A DNA stretch of 64,000 nucleotides from Hemileia vastatrix (GCA_030280995.1 JASXTE010000008.1:9553712-9617711); one strand, 5' to 3'. Shown: positions 22,641 to 35,906, counted from the first letter of the stretch. The notes: generated from the letters alone by a model not told the origin. Numbers and translations: made by a program.

Positions 22641-24058
22641 TTTTCTCAGTTACTCCCTGCTAAAAAGTGTCCTTGTGAGATTTGTCTGACCTTCAGGGGG
22701 GTAATTTGGCCACATCAAACTACTTCTATTTCCATGATTGACCAAAACATCATCCTCATTTCCATCTAAAGAGTTGATCTCATCTGACTGTGGCTGATCA
22801 AAGGGGTCCACCACAAGTTTAGCCAAAATTTTGGTGAACAATTTTTTGATTGATAGTGACTAACTGGTGCTTTCCAAAATTTTCCACCTGAAGTTAGGCT
22901 AAACTTCAGGAGGATAAATTTATTATGAATACCAAATTAACTGAAGAATACTTTTGCCTTAGCTACTCTGCATCATAAAAGTGTCCAACTGAGGTTTAGC
23001 CATAATTCAGGTAGACACTTTTGGAAAGGCACAGTCTGATGGGTTTAATATCTATATATGGCAATAAGTATCAGTTTTTTATCAACATGGAACTAGAATT
23101 AATTTAATATGGCCAAAGTGTCCACCTGAAGTTTGGCCAAAATACAGGTGGAAATTTTTATGAGGATTACTTGATGAAATGAAGAAGACTTGCAATTACT
23201 TTAAATCATAAAAATTTCAAAATTAAGTTTATCAAAAATTGTGGTGACACTTTTGCCAGATCCAGTCACATGGGATCAACTCTCTATATGGCAATGAGAA
23301 TCAATTTTTAGTCAATCATGGCATTAGAAGTAATTTGATATGGACAAACTTTGCACCTGATTTTTGGCCAAAAATAAGTTGGAAATTTTTATGAGGAATA
23401 CTAGATTAACTAAAGAAGACTTGCACCCTACTACTGTCCATCATAAAAGTGTCCACCAGAAGAATTCTCAAACTTGTGGTTGACACCTTTGGCCTGGTCC
23501 AGCCATATGGGATCAATTCTGCATATGGAAATGAGGATTTAATTTGGTCAATCATGGTACTAGAAGTAATTTGATATAGACAAAGTGTCCAACTAAATAT
23601 TGGAAAAAAATCAGTTGAAAACTTCATTTAGTTTTTCAAAAAATCAAATTAAGTACAATTTTATTCCTGATGATGCCCATTTTATCCAACACCTCTTCTG
23701 AGCCTTGAAAGTAGGCATTTAGCTTGAATTTTTAATTTCATATAAAATCCCATTTATTCAACCTATTTCTTTATATCCCTTTTTTTTCTTTTATATATCA
23801 ATTAATTTTATGTAAAACAAATTATTTTCATAATTTTTAACCTGTATTTAATAAAATTATTCAAGGTTTAACATCACCCTGTAAGCATTTGGCACATGTT
23901 TTTTTGCTATACTAATAAAAATAATAATATAATGGTGACAAAAAATTGATCAAATGATAAAATATTAATAAAACAGAAAGATCAAATACCAGTGGATATG
24001 TTTTAAAAAAATACCAGTTGCACTGAAGAAGAGCTGCACCCTAGATACTCACCATCAA

Positions 24059-24104
24059 AGAAGTGTCCAGCACAAGCTCAGCCGAACTTGTGCTGGACAC
24101 TTTT
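24059..24104. repeat. Representative satellite palindrome
   Basis: AAGTGTCCAGCACAAG and its reverse complement CTTGTGCTGGACACTT flank a short centre. At 33260-33306 the centre is itself palindromic (GTTCGGCCGAAC), giving an almost perfect ~46-bp inverted repeat able to extrude a cruciform or form a hairpin RNA. Confidence 0.8.
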
Positions 24105-25421
24105 GGTCAGGTGCAGTAATATGAGATCAATTCTTGCTATGGCAATGAAAAAAATTATTTGATAAAAAACTTCACTAGAAGTAGTTTTACATAGCCAAAT
24201 TTTCTACCTAGAGTTTATCCAAACCACAGGTGCACAATTTTTTATCTTTAAAAAAAAGTCAATTTAGTACAATTTATCCCTGATGGCTCTCATTTGCTTC
24301 AACACCTCTACTGGCCTTTGATAGTAGGAATATTACTTGGATTTCTTTTTTCATATTTGATCCCTTTAACTTAATTTTTTATTCCTAATATTGCTTTTGG
24401 ATATCAATTAATAATTTTTAAAATAAATTATTTTCATATTTTTATACATTTATTTAATAATATTATAAATGGCATAACATCACCTGGTATGCATTTGGCA
24501 TATGAGTTTTTTCTATACTTATAAAATTAATAATATAATGGCGACCAAAAATTGATCAAATGATATTTATGAGAGATGAACAAAGATAAAATACCAGTAG
24601 ACATGTTTGTAAGAAATACTAGATGAACTGAAGAAAAATTCTACCCTAGCTACTCTCCATCATAAAAGTGTCCAGCACAAGTTCGGCCAAACTTGTGCTG
24701 GACACTTATGGTCAGGTGCAGTCAGATGGGAGCAATTCTCTCTATGGAAATGAAGATAAATTTTTGATAAAAAATTACACTAGAAGTAGTTTGATATGGA
24801 AAAATTTTCATGCTGAAGTTTTGGTAAAGCTCAAGTGGATTTTTTTTTTATTTTTACAAAAAAGAAAATTTAGTGCAAGTTTAGCCCTAATTGTGCTAAT
24901 TTGATTCAACATCTCTTTTTTTTGTTTATGGCAGGAATTTAACTTGGATTTTAATTTTCATCTTTGATTTCTTTTATTTTACTTTATTCCTCTCATATTG
25001 CTTTTGGATAGAAGTTTATTTTTTGTACAAAAAATCATTTTCATATTTTTTTACATTTATTTAATAATATTATAAAAGGTGTAACATCACCCAGTATTCA
25101 TTTGGCACACAAGTTTTTGCTATACTGATAATATTAATAATATAATGGTGACAAAAAATTAATCAATTGATAAATATGAGTGAGGCACAAAGATTTAATA
25201 ACACTAGACATGTTTATAAGAAATTCCAGATGATTTAAAATGACTTGCGCCCTGTCTACTCTCCATGATAAAAGTGTCCAGCACAAGTTTGGCAAAACTT
25301 CTGCTGGAAACTTTTGGTTGCATGCCATCAGATGCAATCAATTCTTTTTATGGAAATGAGACTGAATGATTACTCCATCATTGCACTGAAAGTAGTTTTA
25401 TATGGACAAATTGTCCCCCGG

Positions 25422-26348
25422 TGTAGACAATCCTATAGTACTAGCTATAGGCCTTGAACAAGGGAGTTGGAGTAAATCCAGAAATAAAAACCCCTGTCCC
25501 TTTAGAAAAACAAGTGAGATTGACCTGTTGCAGCAAATTGGAGATCTGTTTGCTAGACCCTCTAATTAAACACTCTTGACCCCTTTAAAAGTGAAGATAA
25601 CAGTCACAGACAGACTGCCAGAAAGAGTTGAAATGAACAGTAATATATTCCAACAAAACACAAGCCAATGAAACAGTGAGGAGCAGAGAGGCTATGAGTA
25701 TAGAGATAAGATGATTCCCTAAAAATCTTCCCACACACGCATCATACAGCCAGCTCACAGACCACCCTGACCAATTCCTCAGCCAAAATCCAGCTTTCCC
25801 AGCCTTTTTCATGCATAAAAGTGCATTTTAGCGCCTGCCCAGAGCCCAGGCAGGCAGGCCGCCCGACATTGGAGGTTCCGCCTGAAGCGGGCGGGCCGCT
25901 TCTAGGCCCTAAAAAACCCATACAACCCACAAAAACCCTAAAAACCCTAAAAACCCATAACTTCACTAATAAACAAAATAAACACACATAAGACATACCA
26001 AAATGAAAAGAAAATGAAGGCCAATAAGCTGAGACATAATAAGTGACCCTAACTTAAGCATACATAAGCACCACTAAGCAATAAACATCCAATAAATACC
26101 AATAACAACACCATAACTACACTATAAAACAAGGTAACCACCCATAAGGGATACCAAAATGAAGAGAAAAGAAAAGAAATTAAGCTGAGACATAATTAGT
26201 GACCCTAGTTTAATCCTCCATAAACACTACTAACTACCACCTAAAGATGAAAAAATCCACTAATAACACCATAACCCCAATAACAACCTACATACCAAAT
26301 ACCCCCAAATATGCACTCCAAAGGCCTACCCAGGTTTGGATCACCACA
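25422..26348 (-). repeat. 3' LTR of fossil element F
   Basis: About 927 bp, starting TGTAGACAATCC (compare TGTAGACAGTTC of element B) and ending GATCACCACA. It is followed by TCCTCCCTCC, whose complement GGAGGGAGGA is the purine tract also found beside the 3' LTRs of N and B. No matching 5' LTR is present; the other end of F stops inside gag. Confidence 0.65.
25848..25915. repeat. GC-rich patch shared within F (first copy)
   Basis: A GC-rich island in AT-rich surroundings containing GGTTCCGCCTGAAGCGGGC. A related patch at 28688-28742 has GGTGCCGCCTGAAGCGGCC and is flanked by GGGAGG and CCTCCC, giving a strong predicted hairpin. Confidence 0.5.
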
Positions 26349-26673
26349 TCCTCCCTCCAATCAAGAATGTCCCCATTCTTCCTTCTCCAACAGCCATGTT
26401 TGAACACCTCTCCAGAATCTTTACAAACAGTCCATTTATCTCTTCCACCAGATCCTATTCCATCCTAAGTGTACTTCTGAACCAGCAATCCAAGCTTCTT
26501 CTTTAAAACTTCTCTTGCACCATGCCTTTAAATTCATTCTATCTCTGTGAAAAAAACATCTTTCTTCTGTTCCTGAATTCCAACTCTGGCTGTACCATCC
26601 TCCAACAATGAAAAGTGACATCCAGTTGACAAGTCTTCCTGACTATAACCTTCTACCAGCATAAAAATTTCCT

Positions 26674-28272
26674 CATTTTATAGTCTTGGGGGACTCACAA
26701 CCCTCAGTTTAAAGTCTTGGGGGACTCCAAAAATCCTCAGTTTATAGTCTTGGGGGACTGAAAAAACCTGAATCACAGAATCCAGAACCAGAGATCAACC
26801 AGAAAAATATTTAGAGAAGTAACTAACTTTCTGGGGTAACTGTATATAGAGCTGCCAGCCCATCAGTCACCCCCAAACTTGCCTTTACAAAATTCAGAAG
26901 TTCCCCCTTGGATACTTCTGCCTTTAAACTTCCATATCACACTGCCTCCCATTCCTCAGTTTTTAGTCTTGGGGGACATCACCATCAACAATCCTCAGTT
27001 TAAAGTCTTGGGGGAGTAACACAGTGTTCAGTTTAAAGTCTTGACGGACTACTTCTTGACAAAATCTTGAAACCAGCCAGTTTAAAGTCTTGGAGGACTA
27101 CTAGATCCACAGTAGTAAAATTAAATTCTTGAATAAATCTTTAACAACCAGCCAGTTTTAAGTCTTGGAGGACTAAAAGCATTTTCAGTTTAAAGTCTTG
27201 ATGGACTTACAACCCTCAGTTTAAAGTCTTGGGGGGACTGACAGCCCTCAGTTTAAAGTCTTGGGGGACTCCGAAAATCCTCAGTTTATAGTCTTGAGGG
27301 ACTAAAAGCCCTCAGTTTATAGTCTTGAGGGACTAAAAGCCCTCAGTTTATAGTCTTGGGGGACTTTCCATAAAAAAAAAATCTTGAGCCCATAATTAAA
27401 AGATCAGTTTAAAGTTGTGAACGACTTTCCAGAAAAAAATATCTTGAAGATATAACCCATAATAAAAAAAATTCAGCTTGAAGTCTTGAAGGACCTTCCA
27501 GAAAAAAATCTTGAAGATATAGCCCACAAATCCTCAAACAAAAAACCATCAAAGCCAAAAAATTTAACCTCCTTTAATAAATAAATAAAAATAAAATGGT
27601 ATCCCCCAGCCAATTGATGAGCTGATCCCCTGATACCTTACCCACATCTAAGTGCACCTTGATGTGGTCACACCTAAAAAAAATATTTAATTTTTTTTAT
27701 CTTATTTTGACTACTCCTCTTCTACCAAAAACATTGCCAGAGCCCTATCTTGAGCCTTTGAACAAACATAGCCTCCATAAAAAATTAAAAGAAAAAAAAG
27801 AGAAAAAAAAGAAAATAATCTTGAATCCACCACTTTCACAGCCAACACCCTAGAACCACATAGCAAAGCCAGCTCCAGGTCAACAGAAGAGATCATTGGG
27901 TGGGCTCCCTCCAATAAGTAAAAATGATGGGAGACCACCAGTGATCCACCACCAATCCAAACGCACCAAAAGACATCCAAGGCAATCCAGTTTAGAGTCA
28001 TAGAGGACTAAAAACCTGAATCACAAAAAAAAGAAAGTTAGAATTCAACTAAAAAAAACCAAAGGCTTGAAACAGACATTCTGGGGTAACTGTTCTACAG
28101 AGCAGCCAGCTCATTAGTTACCCCCACACTTGCCAAAATAAAATATAGAAGCCCCCCTGGGTACCTTCTAACAAAAACACAACATCCAACAAAATTAAAC
28201 CAAACCAATAAACATGAGGGGTCCAGCACTTGAAGAACAAAAGAATTTCCAGTTTAAAGTCATGGTGGACTA
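26674..28272 (-). repeat. Hairpin-motif array in F 3' region (~18 copies)
   Basis: Plus-strand form CAGTTTAAAGTCTTGGGG with GACT closing the stem. Copies start near 26674, 26704, 26737, 26956, 26995, 27029, 27079, 27152, 27187, 27217, 27248, 27281, 27313, 27345, 27403, 27474, 27988 and 28251. The stem AGTC/GACT is constant, while the loop middle varies (TTGGGG, TTGAGG, TTGGAG, TTGATG, TTGACG, TTGAAG, ATGGTG). CCTC/GAGG versions lie at 28548 and 28836. Confidence 0.85.
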
Positions 28273-28856
28273 AAAATTTGTTGAAGAAAAAAAAAACAGT
28301 ACTAGAATTCAACAAAATTAAGAGAAGGGGTTGGAAACAGACAATCTGGGGTAACTGTTAATAGAGCAGCCAGCCCATCAGTCACCCCCACACTTGCCAA
28401 AATAAAATTTAGAAGCCCCACCCCTGGGTACCTTCTAACAAAAAGGATTTTCCAACACAAATCTTCTCCCATAAAAAACCAAAACCATTAAAAAACCATT
28501 AAAATTCTTTAAAGCCAAAAAAAATCCAATTTAGAAATAAAATTTTTGCAGTTTAACCTCTTTCTGGAGGTGAAATAAAACCAATAATATTCATTTTTAT
28601 CTTCATTTTATTTCAAATAAAATATCCATCTTCACTTGAATTTTTCTTTTCTTCCATCTTCAATATACTAAGATTTTTTTTATTTTCATTATGGGAGGGC
28701 CGCCAGAAGTCGGAGGTGCCGCCTGAAGCGGCCTGGCCTCCCTTTTTTATATAGAGACTTGAACCAGAGAGACTGATAAGAATTGGACAAAACAAAAAAA
28801 ATCCTGACCAAATACATAGAGGCCAAATTAAGTAGTTTATCCTCATTTTGGAGGAA

Positions 28857-30151
28857 TCAGATTGTTGAAATCCCAAGGTTGAAACCAATAAGTTTGCCCC
28901 TAGGGCCTGAACCCCCTAAGCTCCTCTTCCAATTCTGATATCCCAAAATCAGACCTCCAAACAAATCTTCCATCCTCCACCATACACTGAGTCTTCCATA
29001 TTTCACATTACCAGAATCAATAAATTCTCCACCCTGTGAAACATCTGGAACCTCCACCACATCTTTAAAATCAACCTCCATACCAGTGACATCCAAAACA
29101 TCACAATTTTCCTCTTCTCTATAGGAATCTTTCTTAGAATCTTCAAACTCATACAGAATAACATCCATAACATCAAAATAAAAATCCTCCTCCAAGCAGA
29201 GACCTTCTGATCTTGAGGGAACCACCTGAAAATAATCTTCCTCTATTAGAAAAAGATCCAAGACAGAATCCATCTGTCCATCCAAAAATTAAACTGATAC
29301 ATCCTCCTCCAATAAGCCATTATCTGAACTTGAGAAAGAAAAATAATCATCCCACAGCAACCATTCATCCACCACAGATTCCTTCTCAATATACCCAAAT
29401 CCTTCTTCATGACCAGACAAGTCCTCCTTCCCAAATAATTCATCCGAACTTGAGGAAATACACTGATCCTCCAGTGTGTACATTTCCAAAACATCCAGTG
29501 AAGCACATTCCTGAGATCCTATGGCATCCTTTGGAAAAGAAAAATCAGTTTCACAAACATCATCAGAGTCCCCATCTTCCAAAATTGATGGCTCCAACAC
29601 CTCCCTAGAAACTGAATTTGCCACCACAGTCTCCTGAACCTCTCCACCCAACAGGATTTCCTATCCAGATTCCACATCCCTATCCATCATACCATCCAAA
29701 TATCCCAAAATAACCTCCTTCAGAATAGCCATACCAGGAATCCTATTTTCCCCATTTGGAAGAGTCTTCATCAAGTCAGCCTTGAAAAGAATCTCCAAGA
29801 CCTCCACCTTTACATTCCTACCCATGGAACTCCAAAATACATACTTGGCCCCATCTTCATGTGGTAATATATCATTATATACCAGATAATCCAGAGCCTC
29901 CCCAAACTCCTCCATAAATTCCCCATACTGAGAAAGAGAAGTTACACCACCTTTCAATTCCCACTTCCTAGCAATCCCATGAAGATCCACCATTGAGAAT
30001 GTAACAGGCCACCTTTAAACCATTTCAATCTTTAACATCCCCCAGTCCTGACTCCTATATCCTGCCGTACCAGAAACTTCCTTCTCCACCTCCCTATTAC
30101 CAATGAAAAAGATTACTTGACTTGCCATGTCCAACGGTGAGGCGCCGGATC
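28857..30151 (-). pseudogene. F gag-like gene fused to acidic tail
   Basis: From 30151 downward the minus strand matches N Gag (the block after G-A-S-x-x-D-M, then REVEKEV, GGVTSLSQ and DLMKTLPNGENRIP), with a TAA within it. It continues in the same frame across TAG (29661-29663) and TAA (29289-29291) into a very acidic segment of about 250 residues without known motifs, to 28857. No zinc knuckle is visible. The Gag N-terminus is missing. It probably encoded a Gag-like protein of a non-autonomous element that depends on a relative for RT and integrase. Confidence 0.6.
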
Positions 30152-30980
30152 ACCACACCGGAAGTTTGTCGAAAACTAAGGTAGACAATTTTTTACTTTG
30201 GTAAAAATAAAATTTGATCCATGTTAATCTATGATGGTGCCCATTTTTTCTGAAGCCTCTACTGGCTCATGATAGCAGAAATTATACTTAATATCTCTAT
30301 TTCATGTTTGATTTCTTTAATTTTAATTTTACCCTTCTATTTATCCTTTAGCTTTTAAATATCAATTTTATTTTGGTAAAACTGATAACTATCACATTTT
30401 TTTACATTTATTATATAATATTATTAAAGTTGTAAAATCACACAGTGTACATTCAGTACACATATTTTTTCTATACTAAAAACATTAATAATATAATGGT
30501 GACTAAAAGATAATCAAATAATAAATATGGATGACACAGAAAGATCAAATACCCATGGACATTTTTAAAATGAATATAAGATTAACTGAAGAAGACTTGC
30601 ACCCTAGCTACTCTCCATCATAAAAGTGTCCAGCACAAGTTCAGATGAGCTTGTGCTGGACACTTTTGGTTGCATGCAGTCAGATGGGATAAATTTACTC
30701 AATGGAAGTTAAAATGAATTTTTGCTTAATCATTGCACAAGAAGTAGTTTTATACTGCTATACTATCCTCCTGATTTTTTTGAAAACCTCAGGTGGACAC
30801 TTTTATTAATTTAAAAAAAATGAAAATATATTACAAATCTACAACTGGTGGTGCAATTTTGGTCTGAAAACTCAAATTTTCTTTGATGGCAGATATTTTA
30901 TTTAAATGTTTAATTTCATGTTTAATCACTTTTATTTTACTTTTTTATTCCTCTTTTTGCTTTCAAATATCAATTTATTA

Positions 30981-31178
30981 GGGGGTATCAAAGTTAGAAA
31001 TCTTTCATTTCAAAATACCTCTTTTCTCCACCAAATCAACCATGATTATTTTTTAAAATATGCCATATTGTGCCCACAAAATACCTTTTTACTGAGAATT
31101 AATTTTGAGTTTGTGGATTTTGTTTTGTGTTGTGAAATACCTTTTCAAGAATTACAAATTTCTAACTTTGATACCCCC
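30981..31178. mobile_element. 198-bp MITE inside a satellite monomer
   Basis: Terminal inverted repeats GGGGGTATCAAAGTTAGAAA at both ends (about 21 bp, perfect by eye), flanked by TA (30979-30980 and 31179-31180). It accounts for the longer monomer spacing of 811 bp. The TA target suggests a Tc1/mariner-type origin. The open frame through it is incidental. Confidence 0.8.
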
Positions 31179-33948
31179 TATTTATTGTAAAACTAATACT
31201 TTTCATATTTTTTTTACTTTTATTTAATAAGATTATTAAAGATGTAGCTTCTCCCAGTATGCATTTGGCTTATAATTTTTTACAATAATAATAACATTAA
31301 TAGTATAATGGTGAAAAACAATGAATCAAATGATAAATATGAATGACACAGAAAGATCATATACAAGTGGATTTGTTTATAAGGAATACCTGATGAACTG
31401 AAGAAGACCTGCACCGTAGATAGTCACCATCATAAAAGTGTCTAGCATAAGTTCGGTCAAACTTGTGCTGGACACTTTTGGTTGCATGCAGTCAGATGGG
31501 ATAAATTTACTCTATCGAAATGAAAATGACATTTTGCTCAATCATTGCACAATAAGTAGTTTGATATTGCCAAAATGTCCTCCTGATGATTTTTAAAAAC
31601 TCATCAGGACACTTTCTTTGGTTTAACAAAAAAGAAAATATAGTCCAAGTTTAGCCCTGGTGGTGCACATTTAATTTAACACCTCTACTTGTTATTGATA
31701 GTGGGAATTTTCCTTTGATTTTTTTTTCTTATTTTATCCCTTTTATTTTACTTTTTTATTGCTCATATTTCTTTGGATATCAATTTTTAATTTTTAAAAT
31801 AAATAACTTTCATACTCTTATACCTTTATTTAATAATATATGATTAAAGGTGGAACACCACCTGGTATGCATTTTTCACACAAGTTATTACTATAGTAAT
31901 AACATTAATAATATAATGATGACAAAAAAATAATCAAATGGTAAATTTAAATGACACAGAAAGATCAAATACCACTGAAAATGTTGTAAGAAATCCCTTT
32001 TGAGTTTAAGAAGATTTGCTGTATGCCTACTCTCAATTATAAAAGTGTCCAGCACAAGTTTGGCTGAACTTGTGCTGGACACTTTTGGTTGCATGAAGTC
32101 ATGTGAGATAAATTCTCTCTATGGCAATGAAAATGATATTTCACTCAATTATTGAAGTAAAGAATGTTTAATATTGTAAAATTGTCCCCTGGAAGTCTGT
32201 CCAAACCTCAGCTCAAAATTTGTTAGCTATACATAAAAGTAAGTTTAGACCAAGTCTTGACCTAGGGGTCCCCAACTGTCCCAACACCACTTCTGGCTCT
32301 TGATAGTAAAATTTTACTTGTATTTTTTATTTCGTATTTGATCCCATTTATTTTCATTTTACTTTTCTATTACTATTTTTAATTTTAAATAACAATTTAT
32401 TTTTTTAAAAACTAAACATATTCATATTTTTTTAACTTTATATAATAATATTATTAAAGGTGTAACATCACCAATTTTGCATTTGGCATGCAGGTTTTTG
32501 CTATACTAGAAAATTAATAATATATATGGTGACAAAAAATTAATTATAAGATAAATATGAATGATAAAAAAAAGTTAAAAAACCAATAGAAATGTGAAAA
32601 ACAAAAAACTGATGCACTGAGAAACACTTCCATCCTAGCTACTCTCCATCATAAAAGTGTCCAGCACAAGTTTGGGCAAACTTGTGCTGGACACTTTTGT
32701 TTAGGTGCAGTCAGATGGGATCAATTCTCTCTGTGGAAATTAAATTAAAAAAAATGCCAAATAATTACATTAGAAGTAGTTTGGTATGGCTGAATTATCC
32801 ACCTCGAGTTTTTCCAAACCTCAGGTGAAAAATTTTTTATCTTTAAAAAAAATTAAATTTTATCAAATTTCACCCTGATGGCACCCATTTGTTTCAACAC
32901 CTCTACTGGCTCTTGAAGGCAGGAATTTTCCTTGAATTTTTTTTTTCATATTTGATCTCTTTTACTTTACTTTTATATCACTCATGTTACATTTGGATAC
33001 TAATTTATAATTTTGGAAAAAAAATCATTTTCATATTTTTTTAACATTTTTTAATAATATTATAAAAGGTGTAATATAACATGGAATGCATTTGGCGCAC
33101 AACTTTTTTTATACTAATTAAATTCATAATATTCTAATGACAAAAAATTAATCAGATAATAAAATATGAATAACACAGAAAGATCAAATACCAGTTGACA
33201 TTTTTTAAAAAAATAACAGTTGCACTGAAGAAGACCTGCACCCTAGCTACTCTACATCATAAAAGTGTCCATCACAAGTTCGGCCGAACTTGTGCTGGAC
33301 ACTTTTGGTCAGGTGCAGTCAGATGGGATCAATTCTCTCTATGGCAATGAAAAAAAATATTTGATAAGAAAATTCACTAGATGTAGTTTGATATAGCTGA
33401 ATTATCAAACTAGAGTTCATCCAAACCACAGGAACATAATTTTTAATCTTTAAAAAACAGTCGATTTAGTACAATTTATCCCTGATGGCTCTCATTTGCT
33501 TCAACATCTCTACTGGCCTTTGATATTAGGAATAATACTTGGATTAATTTTTTCATATTTGATACCTTTAACTTAATTTTTTATTCCTCATATTGCTTTT
33601 GGATATCAATCAATAATTTTGAAAATGAATTATTTTAATATTTTTATACATTTATTTAATAATAAAATAAAAGGTGTAACATCACTCAGTATGCATTTGG
33701 CACACAATTTTTTTCTATACTTATATAATTAATAAATAATTAAGACAAAAAATTAATCAAACAATATGTATGAGTGAGGAATAAAGATAAAATACCAGTA
33801 GACATGTTTGTAAGAAATACCAGATGAACTGAAGAAAAATTCTAACCAAGCCACTCTCCATCATAGAAGTGTCCAGCACAACTTTTGCTAAACTTGTGCT
33901 GGAAACTTTTGGTCATGTGCAGTCAGATTGGATCAATTCTGTCAGCCA

Positions 33949-34571
33949 GGCTACTAGACTTACCCAGTGAAATAATTAATTATTTACTGGATGAAGCCGC
34001 ACCTTATCATTTTAATTATTTAATTATAAATTAGTTACATTAAAATTACTTATAATAAATTAACTAATAACAGAATGATAAAATTAAATGAATAATTAAA
34101 ATTAAATATAAAATTGTCCCTTATATTTTTTCTCTAACACCGTGCTCATTTGACAGGTTGGAAGAAATAAAGATTTAAATTAAAAAATAGATTTTAAATT
34201 AAAATAAGATTTAAATATTCAAATAATATTAAATATATACAAAAATTCAAATTTCTTATTAAGAATTGACTTCTACAGTAAATATTAAATAAATTGATGT
34301 ATTTCTGACATACTCTGTAAAAACATCTTTTTGATGCCTTCTTTTTAGAACAACTTTATTATTTGAAAATACTCCTTCTGGAATATTCTTTTTCTCTCTC
34401 TCTCATACTACTGTTTTCAGAATTTGATTGCCGTGCTTGGTCCCTCCTTTGCCTATATAAGGCCTCTCTTTTGGTTGTTTTTTTATTCATTCCTTTACTA
34501 CATTATTTTATTACAATTACAAACAACAAACTTATTCTTATATTCTATAACATTAGTATTTACAATAACGT
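33949..34571 (+). repeat. 5' LTR of C2, first part
   Basis: Starts TGTCAGCCAGGCTACTAG; the reverse complement of 14397-14874 matches it. It has a TATA box CCTATATAAGGCC at 34452-34464. It is interrupted at 34571 by element B; the rest is at 60775-61077. Total LTR length without B is about 926 bp. Confidence 0.8.
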
Positions 34572-35906
34572 TTTAGACAGTTCTAAAGTACTAAGCAGTA
34601 GACAGAATGCGAGATGGGTTGGTTCTCCTTTTTAATTTATAAAAAGAAGCGCCTGCCACTCTTATTTTTAAAGAAAGTGTAATAATGTGTAACACTAATA
34701 TTTGACTAGAAAGTTTATAAGTTGAGATGAGTTAAAGATAATGAAACAAGCACTACTATCCAGATATTTCTATTCTTAACAAGCGCTATTATCCACAGCT
34801 ACTCCCTCTTGAAGCGCTCTCTTTGAATTTGCCTTATTATAGTAATAAAATATCTCTAATAATAGTTAATCCCACTGAATCTATATATTCTCTCTATGTT
34901 GCGCTCTTTCACTATACTATAGGAACTACACACACAGACGCACAAGCTCTAAAGACTCAGAAAATACCTTTTAATATTCTCTCAACAATTAATCACAAAT
35001 GATCTAATATCTTATACTGGGTACTATGACTAGAGCTACACGTGTATCTCTATATTGATTTTCTTTTATGATCTGCTTTTTAAAATGACAAATAATGTAA
35101 TTTTTCTTATTTTATTAACTAAATAGATAGATCAACCAGTTCTCTCTTGTCCCTATCTAATAGTCCTCCTTTTATATTCTGCCGGCGCTCAAGACACAGT
35201 TCCCTAATGGATCTCCAGTGCTGACTCTAGCGCCACATTAGAAAAACAATAACTAATTTATTAGTATGCTACTTACACTGCTTGAAACAACTACAGCGCC
35301 TAAATCAGACCCTATAATTACTAACACTAGTATTAACTTGTTTCACTGATTCTCCACATATGCGCTTTTAACTATACCTTGTTTTGTTTCAGCGCTAGTT
35401 CCATGTTTGACTTATCCTAACGCTGCGTCTAGTTGCCTCAACTCTTGGGTAGTTTTACAATTGAGTCCCCACTCTCTTTGCTTTAATACTAGGTTCGTAG
35501 TTCTGACAGCTCGCTTTACTAGTTAGCCTTCTTTATTACTTGTCTCAGTAAGTTTCCCAACTGGCCGCGGTACAGCATACCATGCACTTGAGTCATCCTT
35601 AATCCATGACTTTCTTCTTAATGCGTAACACATAATTTTTATTTGGAAAGCCCAAATCCATATTGTTTAGCGCTTTATGGTCCTAAATCAATAACACAAA
35701 ATTCCCCATTGTGCGGCACATTTTGCTACAAAATCCGAGCACACAGACCCTCAATCTTTTCCGCGCTTCCATTTCCTTTGTTCCTTGAAAAACGCAAATA
35801 CATATTATATTTTAACATTTCCTGCTGCGCTAGCTCCCCTTTGTTCTTCCTGGACTACGCGCGATGATTGGTCTAAAATCACGCTTCCTGCAAGGCCCGT
35901 ACCACA
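34572..35906 (-). repeat. 3' LTR of element B
   Basis: 1335 bp, about 2% different from 59440-60774, ending TACCACA. The first bases are TTTAGACAG where the other LTR has TGTAGACAG. The internal neighbour TCCTCCCTC is the complement of a purine tract. The flanking target duplication is ACGT (left) versus ATGT (right), imperfect. Confidence 0.9.

Larger units (their letters stand above)
25422..30180 (-). mobile_element. Fossil element F, gag-only Gypsy derivative
   Basis: Inserted in the satellite: monomer sequence stops near 25420 and resumes near 30180. It contains a 3' LTR, a 2.3-kb 3' region dense in the hairpin motif, and a gag-like gene (28857-30151) with no protease, RT or integrase. 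Blocks of its 3' region are shared with N, such as the GGGTGGGCTCCCTCCAAT block at about 27898 and 43494. Confidence 0.7.
22640..33948. repeat. Satellite array, ~605-bp monomers with central palindrome
   Basis: Palindromes recur at about 22977, 23212, 23447, 24059, 24664, 25269, then (after element F) 30622, 31433, 32040, 32652, 33260 and 33865. Spacing is 604-612 bp for most, about 235 bp for the leftmost short monomers, and 811 bp where a MITE is inserted. Each monomer also has a conserved AT-rich block and a weaker second inverted repeat. Positions 22660-22860 resemble a monomer in the opposite orientation. No coding frame is conserved across monomers. C2 is inserted at the right edge. Confidence 0.85.

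Noticed and set aside
26674..27365. Regularly spaced short repeats resembling a CRISPR array
   Set aside because: Eukaryotic retroelement context, irregular spacers partly repeated, motif also in coding sequence, no cas genes.
30906..31190. 94-codon frame in the satellite
   Set aside because: Formed by the MITE insertion; not open in other monomers.
34363..34635. Open frame with membrane-like protein across the C2/B junction
   Set aside because: It crosses an LTR insertion border and has no conserved equivalent in the other LTR copies.
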